From: Hybos culiciformis
Lineage: Eukaryota > Arthropoda > Insecta > Diptera > Hybotidae
Assembly (NCBI GenBank): GCA_964007475.1
Contig: OZ023274.1
Span: forward strand, 95,985,750-96,049,749
Length of the DNA: 64,000 bases
Direction of reading: 5' to 3'
Shown: positions 49,511-61,800 of the stretch, one piece after another
How positions within the stretch are numbered: position 1 is the first letter of the stretch
Layout: each line of letters starts with the position of its first letter
The notes under the pieces: generated by a model
The model's database searches: none
Seen by the model: the letters and a program-made list of their open reading frames with translations, nothing else
What the model was told of the DNA's origin: nothing
Position numbers and translations under genes: made by a program

Positions 49511-52310
49511 GTAAGAAATTATGAGTATGCAAATATTTATGTTAAGAGTGCGGTATGTAATAAATTGATAAATAAGAAAATTTCATTATTTTACGACGAT
49601 AATTTATAGAATTTTTTTACTGTAGAAGTAGAGTTACACCCTTGATATGAGGATCTAAAAAAATATTTTAGGTATATATTTTTAACTAAACTGTATACAA
49701 AATTGTTGGTATAATAAATTTTGTTGTGACTGAATTAACTAATTTACATTTTATCCAGTCCTTTTCTTTTTTTTTTTATCTAAATATAAAATAGCAATTT
49801 ATTGAATTTATATTCCCTCTTTTTCTTGAAAAATTACGTGATTTACAAATTGATTTTGGACTTATCGTTTAAATTCACTCTATTAACATTTTAATTTATT
49901 TTTAATTAAAATTTATTTGCAAAAAATTCAATTTTTATTTTTTTAAATGTATATGTAATAAATATTTCAGTTTTGGAAAATATATAAACCTTTATATAAA
50001 ATTATTTGGTAATATGACGACATTAGATTTATAATGTTTTATTTCAAATAATAACATAGAAAAATGTCCTGATCCTTATATTTAAGACAAAGTCTAAAAG
50101 TCAAGGTGGACTGAAAAGACAAATCATTCCCAGTTGATAATGCTAATTATTAAATATTATTATTATTTTTAATACATATTAATTAAATATTTCAAATACT
50201 GGCTACATTTGTAACCAAGCCTGAAACGCATTTGTCTTTAACATTATTTTGAAAATTGCAAATTTATGCATTTTATTATAAAGAGTTTCATCCCTTTTGG
50301 TATATAAATATGTACCTACAGTTTACCAATAATGTAATAAAAGTAAAATAGTTATAATACATGTTTTCAATTTACTGATTAAGAATATTTTTACCGTTTA
50401 AGTGTTGCGAGTAATCTTTTTATATTAGGTACCTGCAATTGATAATTGAAACAAGATATAAACTATGTTTTCTATAATAATATCTAAAAATACAATATTT
50501 TTTGCAAATTCATCTATACATATTAAGTTAGCCCTATATCATTTCTGATAGAATTTAAATGTGGGAAAGTTCTTGGTTTGACGGTGTTAAAGATCCATTT
50601 CAGAATTTTAAAGTTCAAAATTTCATTTCATTTGATTTAGGAATGGAAAACTATATGTAATAGCTAAATGTAAATATCTACTAGATTTGGAGATAAAAAT
50701 ATACACCAAAGTTTGTAGAAATCTACATGTAACTAAATAAGTATAATTTACAATATAGAAAGATAGTTATGATATAGTTATGAAAATGGTATAAAAAAAA
50801 TATCAAGTTGACAAAAATATTATTTATTTTATTATGTTGACTGACTAATTTTGTAGTTTTAGCACTCATATAATTTAGTGCTTTTTTATCTATATTTTAA
50901 TATAAAAAAAAAAAAAAATATGAAAAAATAAACTTAAGTAAATTACATGTCGTCGTCGACAAAAAGTCTTTTCAATTTTTTAAATGAGCATTAAAAGTCA
51001 ACCCTTTTTTATGACACGCAAATCTAATTTGGTAAAAATTTACATGAAAACATATCAGACAAAAAGAATTTTCTGTTTTTTTTTTTTTTTGCTTATAAAC
51101 TACATGAATATCTTTTTATTCACAAATAACAGTGTTGCACATATTTAATTTTATTATAAGAAAAAAGCTTGTTCATGATAAGTTAAAAAGTTGTTCAAAC
51201 TTTTCAAAATTATACGAAAATAATTGTGAATAAATTAATTACATTGAATCCATGGTCAAAGTAAAATATATATTTTTTTTTAAATAAAAAAAAACTTATT
51301 TGTTAATTAAAAAATCTTCTGAACCATGTATACGATTTTCATTTTCACGCTTTAATTTGTTCGGATTTCGAGTATAAATCTGAATGAAAATCAAAACAAA
51401 TCCCGGGATGAACAGATGAAGCTTTTTTGAGCGGATGAACATAGATAAGACGAAGATATGATATGAATTTGCAGAGATCTCGGTTTAATGAAATTGTCTT
51501 AAAAGACATTTTAGCAGGGTTTGAAAGTTCTTAATAAGTTTCGCGATTGTTTCTTTGTCAGTGAATTAAAATTGGGACATTAAATTCAATTTTCGAAAAC
51601 GATGTAATTTTTGTTAGTTAGCAAATCAAAATTATTGTTCAAAGTCGGATATAAAAATAGTTCCAAAATTGCCCAAGCATTCGATTTTTAGCAAAGTTTG
51701 TTGTGCTAATAAAAGCTCAGGATAGTGTTGTCATAAATATAGAAAATAAATTTTTGTTTTTATATAGACACAAAAAATGAGACATAATATTTTAAAAGGA
51801 ATTTGGGTTAAGCTCTTTTTTTTTAAATGCCTGTACGAATATAATAAAGCCTTAGACTTAATTATTTTTTTTTTACTATTTGAAAATAAAAAGCTGAGTC
51901 AAAAAAAATTCGTAATAAATCTCTGCAATATTTTTCCGCAAACAAAAAAAATAAAATAAAAAAATAAAAAATTAAATTGGTGGCAGATGAACAATATAAG
52001 ATAGAAAATCTCTAATTTTAAATCAGAATTATATTCCATTTATTTCATTTTTTTATTATTTTTCTTATATCCATAATTTTCTTCTATAGTTCATAATTTT
52101 TAATAAAATCTCTAATATTTTATAGTAATTGTTTCAAGTAAACTATTAAACTGGTTTGTGGAAGAAAACTATCTGAAACTATTCAAATTTCAAGAAATAT
52201 CTGTTATATTTTTAGTTTTTCTCAAATATCTTGAATTTTTGATTCGTAACAAAGAAAAGTTTATAATATAGCCCATTCTTTTCCAATCCTTTTGAAATTA
52301 CTAAATAATG
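49511..52310. other. A+T-rich stretch after the orphan exon, nothing recognised
   Basis: Possible intron of the orphan-exon gene. A less A+T-rich patch at 51350-51490 (with ATCCCGGGAT) has no open frame of interest. Confidence 0.45.
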
Positions 52311-52318
52311 GTTTAAAA

Positions 52319-52685
52319 CATGCCTTTGGAGCAGAGCTCCAAGTTGGAGCTCAGAGCAGCAGAGCTGCGATCTTTTGGTTGGAGCGTGAGTAGAGCCGGA
52401 GCACAAAAAATAACAAAAAATATTGATTGCTCCGTGCTCCACAGTTTGATAACGCCAAATAATATAAATTTGCTATTTTATAATTTTTGATGTTAAATTA
52501 ATAATTTAATAAAAGTGTATCTCCACTATTTAAATAAATTTATGTGTTTATTTTTTTTAAAAAAACTGTTAAAAATTTTAATGTGAAACTTGTGGTGGAG
52601 CTAGGAGCGGAGGCAAGAGCGGTGCTTGTGGTGGAGTTAGGAGCTGGAGCGGAGCAACCAAAAATATTGCCGCTCCAAAGGCCTG
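52319..52685. mobile_element. hAT MITE with GGAGC-rich subterminal arrays
   Basis: 367 bp. Ends CATGCCTTTGGAGCAG and (other strand) CAGGCCTTTGGAGCGG. GTTTAAAA flanks both sides exactly (52311-52318 and 52686-52693), an 8-bp hAT-type duplication. The outer 100-120 bp at each end hold many GGAGC/GCTCC and GGAGCGG words in both orientations, as hAT subterminal transposase-binding repeats do, while the centre is A+T-rich. The open frame over the left end is a by-product. Confidence 0.93.
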
Positions 52686-52693
52686 GTTTAAAA

Positions 52694-53957
52694 CAAACGT
52701 AAATATGCAAATTTAGGATAGCAAAAACTACAAAGGGTGAACAATCCTGGGATGATCCAAGACGTTCCGCCAGTGCAATCTAACCCAACCTTATAATAAA
52801 TATTCATTATAAAATTAAAATTATGATAAATATTCATTTAAATTAAAATTAAATCATTATTTTGATTTTTTTTTTAAATTTTGTAGCAGTGTTGTAATGT
52901 ACGTATTTGTTGTAAGTAAACCGAGTATATAATACCTATGTAATATATAATTTTTATAATAAGAAACCGCAACTTTTTCAATTAATATAAATATTATTAT
53001 CATATTTTTATGGCAATTATGTCGGCAAATGAAAAATATATTGTATTTAAGTTATTGAGAAAAAAATTAGTGTGATCTTCTTACATGTTAATAATTTATA
53101 TGAAATAAGAAAAATTTGAATTAAAAAGTTAATTTAAAAACAGATAAAAGAAAACGTCAAACAGTCTTACGAGAATTAGCAAAGTTTATCATATCAAAAT
53201 TTTTTTAATAACCAATAAAATTTTTTTTTTATCATTATAATCAAAGATCCCTCAACAAATTCTTGGGTCAAAAAAATTTAAACTATCATGTTAGAACCTT
53301 CAAATTAGGTCACTTCGTATATGGTACTTCAATTCTATAATAAAAATTTTAATGTTTAAAAATCCTCCCATACTTTAAATGATGCTCTTCTTTTTTTACA
53401 AATTTTTTTTATTTTTTTATTTTGTAACTTTATACATCCTTTTATATTCGCAAAGAAAAAAAAAATTAAATAAAAAGGATTCTCTACTTTATCCTTTTGA
53501 ATATTAACTGCAAAAAAAAAATTGCATAAAGGGTATGTATACACATAATTCAATGCTCTTTTCTTTTTTTGAACTTTATTATTTTATTCAAGATTTTCAA
53601 AAAAAAAAGAGTCTTGGTTCATGCCGCAATGGTTTATATTGCACAAGAAAAAAAAGAAAAAAGAATCCATGACATATAGCTCAGTTCATTATATTACCAT
53701 CATAATACTATTATACTATAGCTACATTTTTTATCTTTGAATGATAATAAAAATTATGTCAGACAAAAAGGTTTGATAAAAAGCGGTTTTTGGTTAATAG
53801 GTGAGTTTTTTGCCAAAGAAAAAAAATACTTTAGCAAAATTTATGTTGAAATTGTATTTAAAAGTTTATGTGAGTTCATGTTAATTTGAATAGAATATTA
53901 AGAAAAAAAAAATCAATTAATTCCGAATTTTCTTTAAAACATAAAACATTTATGCGG
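52694..53957. other. A+T-rich spacer, nothing recognised
   Basis: No exon or element supported on either strand. The open frame at 53356-53553 has random A+T-type composition. Confidence 0.5.
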
Positions 53958-54169
53958 GCCATACACGGTCCAACTTGGTTTACAACATGTTGACAACAAG
54001 TTGTACGTTTTACACACATGATACAACTTATAATTAAAAATTTTATATTTTTTGCCAACCAACTTACAACCGTCAAATTGGTCGGCCAACAAGTTGTCAA
54101 CTTGCCCACACACGATACAACTTACCATGTTGTCAACATGTTGTACAACCAAGTTGGACCGTGTATGGC
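53958..54169. mobile_element. Short palindromic MITE, 212 bp, ~40-bp inverted repeats
   Basis: Both ends read GCCATACACGGTCCAACTTG and continue through TACAACATGTTGACAACA with a one-base indel. Repeated CAACTTG and CAAGTTG words fill the interior, so the whole element can fold. The flanks do not give a clear target duplication, leaving the superfamily open. The open frames across it are by-products. Confidence 0.82.
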
Positions 54170-54546
54170 ATTATGAACGATAATAAGTTCCAAATTGCAC
54201 ATATTGGGTGCTAGGTATTTCGTTTGAAGAATTTTTAAAAATTATAATTTTTTTCTCTTCTGAAATGTAGCAGACTTGGAAGGATAATTTTTAACAATAA
54301 ATATTATATTGACTGATTTAATTTATAGCACAATAAAATATTATTTATTTTCGTACAATTTAATAACTTAGAAATATATCCAATAATGATATCAAAGTAA
54401 AAGGCGACTTTAAAAACATAATAAATTTATTTATTTTTCAAACAAACCATTTATATACAAATGTAATAAAAATGTATTATAATATTTAAATATTAATATA
54501 CATATAGAAAATCGGTTTTAAAAATAATTTCAATTTATCTGGAATT

Positions 54547-57500
54547 TCAATAATTTGTTGTTGTACGAACATAATTTCCACCAGATGGCATAGAAACACG
54601 ATCAACTCCCTTGGGAAACAATTTATTTGCTTCAGCATCAGTGACATGTGGAAGAATCATAACTTTTTCACCAGGCTGTAAATAAATTTTGTTATGTAAA
54701 AATTTTGCAATTCGTAAGGAACAGGAGGCTTTTTGCGATGAACAATAATAAGAATAAAAATATTTTAAGATTCTAAAAACTCACCACCCAATTAGCTGGT
54801 GTAGCGATAGAATTAACACGATCAACTAATTGAAGCGAATCAATGCATCTTAAAATTTCATCAACATTACGTCCTGTACTCATTGGATAAAACATTGATA
54901 AGCGAACTGTATGATTTGGATCGATAATGAAGAGAGCACGAATTGTTTTCCCAATTTCTGGATCATTTTTTTGATTTTCATCTAACATGCCAAATTTGAC
55001 AGCTAAATCTCTTGCTTGATCAGCAATAATTGGATATGGAAAATCACCGGGAATATCCTGACAATATGATTTAATATCATTAACCCAATTAACATGACTT
55101 TTTAGATCATCAACAGAATGAGCTAAAATTTTAACATTTCGTTTTTTGAAGTGCGGTTGATGCACTGCAATTCTACCCAATTCTGTTGTGCAAACAGGCT
55201 AAAATGAAAATATATAAAAATATTTAAATATTCTAAGATTTGTTTTGCAAAAAAATTTAAAAATTCGAAATGTTTGATTTTGGATATACTGATACAAAAA
55301 TAAATCTTACTTAGAAAAACATATGCAAACAATTTAAATTCATTTTAATATTTTTATTTTATTTACTTTCTGAGATGTAAATGAAGATATCAAATTACCT
55401 TGTTTTTTTTATTAAAAGCTAAATATTTGACTAAAAACAAACATTTTTTTTGCGATTTATATTGTTTTTGCAAATATTTGTTAAACAGGATTAATAAGAA
55501 TGTATATATTAAAATTTTTTAATGTGCATGTGATCGGTAAGTTGTATTTACAATCGTAAATTTAGCTCGGTTAAATGGTATACTACATGCGTCAATACAC
55601 ATGTAATTATTTAATTAAGTAAATTTTATTTACATTCTCCGTATTAAGTAAATTTTATTTACTTACTTCATTTTGAACTTTTGTTTATTTTTTGCATTGC
55701 AAATGTATTGATTGCAACTACCTCTCACATGCACATTTAGACATTATACAAAACATGTTAATAAAATTTGTTATACAGCTCGTTGTGTATTTACACAAAA
55801 ACACATGGACACTTGTCAATTTTATATCACTCGACCTAAGGGATTCGTGATATAAATATTGACTCGTGTCTTTGTGTTTTTGTGTATACACAACTCGTTG
55901 TAATAACAAATTTTCTTAACATGTGTTATAATCTACTATTTATCTTCTGTTTACTAAAACTGTTTTGCAATGCAATAAGTACGTACAAAAAATATCGCAA
56001 CACAAAAGTTTTACAGAACTGCAAAGCAAAACTAAAGTATACAAATTCTTAATGCTATTGTTAGATTAGCACTAATATAAACTATAAATACATTAAGAAC
56101 TATGTAAAATAAATAACTTAAAACTTACCGTAAAATCAGCTGGATGTGAAAAAAGAAGAACCCATCTATATTTAAGGAAAACATATTATTAATAAACTGA
56201 AATTAGCAATTAATAATAAAAAATGGTAAGAAACCCCAATCTATGCGAAAACTGCAATCATTGAACATAATATTATTAAATTCCTATAATGTCTCACAAC
56301 TATATTTAATTTTTAATAGATAATTAAGTTAAAAAATAATAAATTTAAATATGTCGAAAAAAAATGATTAATTAAAAAGTTCTTGAGATTTTCATTTATT
56401 ATCTCTAATTTTCCCTATCTAGAAATGTTTGTCTAATTCAAATTTTGTTTTCAAAAACTTCTCGCAAAACTGATAAGGTACGGCTAAAAGTTAAAAATTA
56501 AAAATTTCAATTATATTTTATCATCGGAAAAATATTTTTAATAAAAAAATACTTAATATATAAAATGACATTTTTAAAATTTATTTGAAGTCAACATTGG
56601 GAGATAAAACAAAACAGCTTAGATAAGAATAAAATCATATATGTATTTAAAAATTATGCAAACATTATACATACTATTAAAAAAAAAATTAATTATTATT
56701 CAAAACAATGTTATTTTATATTGAATAAATATTAAAATTTTCTTTCAAAGAAAAAAAAAGCTCAGTGCGATTATGTTTCAAAAGCAATTCTCAATATCAA
56801 GGTTGAACCGTGATTTTAATACCTATACTGTCTAAGTTTTTGCTCTGTTTCTATATAAGGTAAAGAATGTAATACATTTTTTGAACATATTTTAATTGCT
56901 ATATTGGGAGGGACAAAAAAAAAAATTGCGTCGAACTTGAGTTGAATAGAAATTAAAAAATGTAATTTTATTAATAATTATGTAATTTATTATCGACACT
57001 TGAGAAGTAAATTTTAATAAATGTAAAAGTAAACTTTTGATTCGTTAATAATAATTTGATATTTTCCGTCTCTTTAGTGTCAAAACGAGGTAAAATAATA
57101 TATGACTGTTGTCATTATGAAAAGATTAAATAAATGTACATATGTGTATTTTTAAACAAAATATTCATTATTCAATTACAATATTGAAGACTAGAAAATT
57201 AAAGCCTCAATTGCATGGGCGCCGGCAGTATGGTGCAAGGTGGTGCAACTGCACCACCTTTGTTTGATAAAAATGTTATTAAAATTTTGATAAAATTTGA
57301 AAAAAAAAAAAAAGTTAAAAAAAACGTGGGGAAAAGTTTAAGGAAAATATTTTTTTCTGAGGAAAATTTGAAGAAATTCATAAATATTGTGCTAACTTTG
57401 GCAGTCAACAATATTTAAAATTTCAGACTCGTAAATTTTTTTTACCCTAATGATTTTAAGAAGTTAATATCATTACGATATTCTTCTACGTACGTTGAAC

Positions 57501-58254
57501 TCAAAATCCATTGTTGAAACTAAACTTTTTGATTTACAACAATATAAGTATCGCATAAAATCTGAACACATTAAAAATTTGAGAAAATCTTGCAAAAATA
57601 AGCTGTTTTTGTGGAAAAACGGCAGTGAGTAAAACCGTTAAACAATTTTTTTTCTATTTTAGGGCAAAAAAAGAATTTAGTACAAAAAAATATAAAAAAA
57701 TAATTTCAGGAATTTTTTTAAAAAAGTGTCTATTTTGGGGAAATTTCTTGAAAATTTGAGTGAATTTCATTTATTCCATCTGGCAGCCCTGGTGAGAGAT
57801 AATCTTAAAAAGTTCTGAGCATCGCATCAGCATACTGAGATGAATTTTGTCGTGAATTCAAAATATTGTTTTGCAACTGATTTTTCCTAAAATCAAAATT
57901 TAATTTAAATTAAGGTTGTTGGAAATTGTAGCTTAGTGATGAACCCGCAATATGTCAAAGATTTGGTAAAATCAAAATAATAATTTTTACATGCACCACC
58001 TTATAAAAAATCCTGACGGCGCCCATGCTCAATTGTTCTGTTCGGACGGAAGTTTGGCTCTTTAACTTATTAATTCATATATTATTCTACCGTTACGTTT
58101 TAATAAAAATAGAAGACTGATATGACTGTTAGTTATATAAAAGAACATTTTCAAATTATATTTTGACTTACGAATCTCCTTGCCAATCATAGAAATCAAT
58201 TGGTCCTTGAGTTGTATCTGAATGAAAATTTGGCACTAAAGTTCCCAAACGCAT
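54547..58254 (-). CDS. Prx6005: 1-Cys peroxiredoxin (peroxiredoxin 6 type)
   Basis: Thiol peroxidase that reduces hydrogen peroxide and lipid hydroperoxides, in the cytosol in known members. Four exons on the minus strand: 58172-58254, 56129-56165, 54785-55198 and 54547-54675, all GT-AG with matching phases, total 220 residues, the usual length. The first residues MRLGTLVPNF are followed by SHPADFTPVCTTELGRIAVH; Cys43 is the peroxidatic cysteine and Thr40 and Pro36 complete the active site. FIIDP, RLSMFYPMSTGRNVDEILR and the C-terminal LFPKG and SMPSGGNYVRTTTNY segments are peroxiredoxin 6 hallmarks, and the Drosophila Prx6005 protein is very similar as I recall it. The phospholipase motif GDSWG of the human protein reads GDSWV here. 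Introns of 2006, 930 and 109 bp; the first two contain transposon-like elements. Confidence 0.96.
55675..56015. mobile_element. Foldback element in Prx6 intron 2
   Basis: An inner pair of arms about 75 bp long (from ACATGTTAATAAAATTTGTT at 55754 to the matching right arm ending near 55925) includes TTGTGTATTTACACAAAAAC against GTTTTTGTGTATACACAA and GTGATATAA at the tip. Weaker pairing continues outward (TTTTTTGCATTGCAAA against GTTTTGCAATGCAATAA), so the full element is about 340 bp. Ends and target duplication are not clear. No coding capacity. Confidence 0.65.
57214..58027. mobile_element. Non-autonomous hAT-like element in Prx6 intron 1, 814 bp
   Basis: Ends CATGGGCGCCGGCAG and (other strand) CATGGGCGCCGTCAG, bounded by an exact 8-bp duplication CTCAATTG (57206-57213 and 58028-58035). 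AAGGTGGTGCA recurs inside both ends, and GGTGGTGCA-AC-TGCACCACC makes a subterminal palindrome at the left. The interior has no transposase I can recognise; open frames at the left end on both strands read through the repeat and are by-products. Confidence 0.92.
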
Positions 58255-58680
58255 TTTTTATTTTTTATTTTGCAACAATGTTTTAATTTAAAAAAATTAA
58301 AAAAATTTCAACTCAATTATTATTATTGTAATTGCTTCTAAAAACCGCAAATATACACTGTTAATACTTTTAAATTCATTATAAATATTTATAATTAAGA
58401 AGAAGAAAAAAAAATTTTAATTTTATCAAACATGTTTTGTTTTTTTTAATTTCGTCTCATGTATTTAAAAAAAAAAAAAAAGTGAGAGAGAAATAAAATA
58501 AAATTATTATAATAAATTTTTAAACCCTAATATAACTCAAAGTTAGGTAAATGAACGACTTTTTTACTAGTCGACTGAACGACTTTTTTTTACTAGTCGA
58601 TCCCGGCGCGAACAAATCTTCGCTCTAGCCTAGCAATTATTAATATAATAAAAGCCGAAAAATATTACAGTATTAGTTAT
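58255..58680 (-). promoter_or_regulatory. 5' flank of Prx6, presumed promoter and 5' UTR
   Basis: Region directly upstream of the Prx6 start codon. It contains a duplicated 24-bp unit at 58552 and a short G+C-richer stretch (CCCGGCGCGAACAAATCTTC) at 58602. No TATA box or known response element is assigned; the placement is by position only. Confidence 0.3.
58552..58600. repeat. Two tandem copies of a 24-25-bp unit upstream of Prx6
   Basis: Each unit reads TGAACGACTTTTTT(TT)ACTAGTCGA. The ACTAGTCGA part is unlike the surrounding DNA and the pair lies about 300 bp from the Prx6 start codon. Confidence 0.85.
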
Positions 58681-58841
58681 AAATTTATAGCTGGTCCTTA
58701 CAAATGATTTTCCAACGAATTAAAATAGATAAGTTAGAGCCTATGCTAAACTAAATAAAACCTATATTAGAAGGATAAAATATTCTGCATTCAACAGAGG
58801 TTATTTCTGTTCCTAAACAGCAGTTTGTTTTTTAATTGCTG

Positions 58842-58889
58842 TACGGAAGAACTAAGTAAAAACTAATACGGAAGAACTAAGTAAAAACT
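58842..58889. repeat. Two tandem copies of a 25-bp unit
   Basis: TACGGAAGAACTAAGTAAAA, then ACTAA, occurs twice head to tail with only terminal differences. Confidence 0.9.
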
Positions 58890-61800
58890 TGACAATGAAG
58901 TGAAATAAGTTTCGTCGAGGTTGAGATTTAACGTCATTATGTTAAAATTGTGCTTATTGGGGTTAATAAAATATTTATTTTCATTATAGTTTTGTTATTT
59001 TTTTTTTACTGATAATAAAATCAGAGATCTCGCTCAGTCAATATTGTCTATACATTTATACATATATTGCCGGTTTAAATTTCAAGAATTGTGGTTTACA
59101 AATCTATATATATACACATGTAGTCATATAATGTAATATTAACTAATTGGTTGAACAAATTTTTTCTTTTATATATACTCAAAATGATATTATAATGATT
59201 TACACATAATGGAGAGTAGATTAGATATATAATACGTATAATGTGCCGCATTATATATCAACTTTTTTATACTTATAAGTAGGTATTGCAATGATAAAGG
59301 CATTTTTCTCATTCTATCGGTTTCAAATGGAATTTGAATAACTCTATAATCGAGAATGCCAATGAAATCATTGTGTTTGTGACTGTTATTACAATAATAT
59401 GCACGTATGTCATATAAAAGAGAGTGAATATTGCATAATTTTTTTGCATTTTACATATTTATGTACTGAAAAAATACTGATTGGAAAATCAGAAAGTTTA
59501 TAAATAAAACTGTATTAAACTGTGTGCTCAAATTTTACATTTATTGTTAAAATATACTAATTAATATACATATAATAACCCACTCAAAAACTTACAACAA
59601 ATAAATTTTAGCATAAGTTGTTACTCCAAAATTATAATTTTTATCATTTTTTCTGGTTTTTTTATGCGAAATGAATTTATGAAATTTTTAATTCAAATAT
59701 TGCTACAATCATATGAACAGATGTATTCAAAAGTCAAGTACAAGCTATTTTTCCTTGTTGTGGCCTATATATGTCCGTAGAAAGGAAAAGATATACAGAA
59801 AATATAACTGATGCATCTATCTGTTTTTTTTCATTATTAATGATTAGATACATAAATGTATCTAGGAAATAAAAGTATGAAAGAAAACCAAATTGAGCAT
59901 AAATTAAATGCATATGATGAATATGCATATGAACTCAAATGTGCATAACTCGAATTCATAAAACTACTTCCATATGTAATTAAACATAAAATAGAAGTTA
60001 TATTTATAATTAAATTTAGACCTTATTATTATTAAAATGCTAAATCAAGTGCTTTGAAGTTAAATCGATTGTAAAATTCAAAATTATTAATTGTTTTAAG
60101 CTCAATGAATGTTGTATTTTATATGTACACATATGTAGTTAATAATTAATAATCAAAGTGCACTTCTTTAGAAGAATGAATAATTACTGAGTCAATTTTA
60201 TTGAAAAAGGTAAATTTCATTTTTTTATTATGTTTTTTAAAGTTTATTTTTAGAATTTTTTATATGCAACTGATGATTGAGTCTATACAGGGCCTAACAA
60301 TTTTATCTGCTAGAAAATATGTTCACTATTAGTTTTTTTGTTCTACCATTAACTTGAATTTATGCCTTTGTCATATACTTTATCAAAATGTACATATGTG
60401 CTATACCCAAATCTATGTTAGTAACGCATATTAAAACAAAAAAATAAAAGAAGTAAATAAGGATTTTTACATTTTTCCCATTTTCTTTTAACCATTTTTT
60501 TTTCTTCTATGCAACATCTTATAAAATTTTATGTTTGAAAAAAAACCCCCCAAGTCCTAGATATAATTTAAAATTAACAAAAAAAAAAGGCAATTTGTAA
60601 TTGAAATTAATTATATAGTAAATTATTTAAAATTATACAAAATTAGCTCCCTAGACATTACTTATACAGATAATTAAAGATTACATACTTATTTGTAATG
60701 TTATGGTTGTAAAAAAATTGTTTTTTTCCATGTAACATAAAGACAATATCTTTTAAAATTTAACAATCCATTTAACATAAATGCGCCATTCTGTCTTAAT
60801 TGCATATATTTATTTATTTTTATTTATTTCGACTTGTAAATTTTTTTTTGTATATGTCTCTTTAGTTATCAAATACATTACATGTATAAAATATATAAGT
60901 ATATATATATATTATGTTTTTCACATAATATTGTCTGATGATGATGATGGTTATAAATTTTATTCATAATCTCTTTTGTTATGTTTTTTTTTTTAAATTT
61001 TAAAGTTAAATTGCATAAAAATGTATATTTCTGTAAGTTCAAAATACTGTAAATTATTTATGCATTTGTTGGTTATAGATATTATAAATAAAATTAAAAG
61101 TAGGTATTAATTGTCTTCGTTTGACTTCGCCTTTATAGTTTGAGGTGATTTTCAAAAGACATATGAAGCTCGAGTTTAGCTTAAGTATCATATAATTTTT
61201 GTGTTAAATATATAAAAACTACAGAAAAGAATGACTTTTCTAAATAGAATAATTTTTTCATTGTAAAACTTTCTTTTTCACAAAATTCTTCTCCAAATAA
61301 ATGATTTCCTTTAAAGAAAATAAAATTTCATAAAATACTTTAAAATTAGTCACACCATTTTCCTTCCTATATACAATAGAAATAAAAAAAATGCAGTTTT
61401 CCAACCGCCTATTTTTTTTTGAAAATGCACGGTCAGGAAATGCACATTTTAACACTACTTGGTATTACGTGAAATATTTATTGTTGACTATTGTGTATAT
61501 AATAAAGTTTAAATAAGACAGTTTATTTTAAGTGTCCATAATTTAGCGCTTTTTTTTTTTGGTACCTACATATATGAAATAAATTTTAAGAATAAATTTT
61601 TCCTTCCTATGGTTTTTTGTTTAACAGAATAATAAGGTTAAAAGTAAGCACCAAACGAAACGTTAAGCATGCGATAAAATTTCATTTAAAAAATATATAT
61701 ATATATATAATGAGGCCGCCAAAACAAAAAAAATAAAATTAGAGTTGATTGAATTTAAATTATTAGTTCTATAAATTTACAAAATAAAAATTTTGCATAG

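Noticed and set aside
57199..57418. Overlapping frames on both strands at the left end of the Prx6-intron element
   Set aside because: Both read through the terminal inverted repeat and palindrome; no transposase motif.
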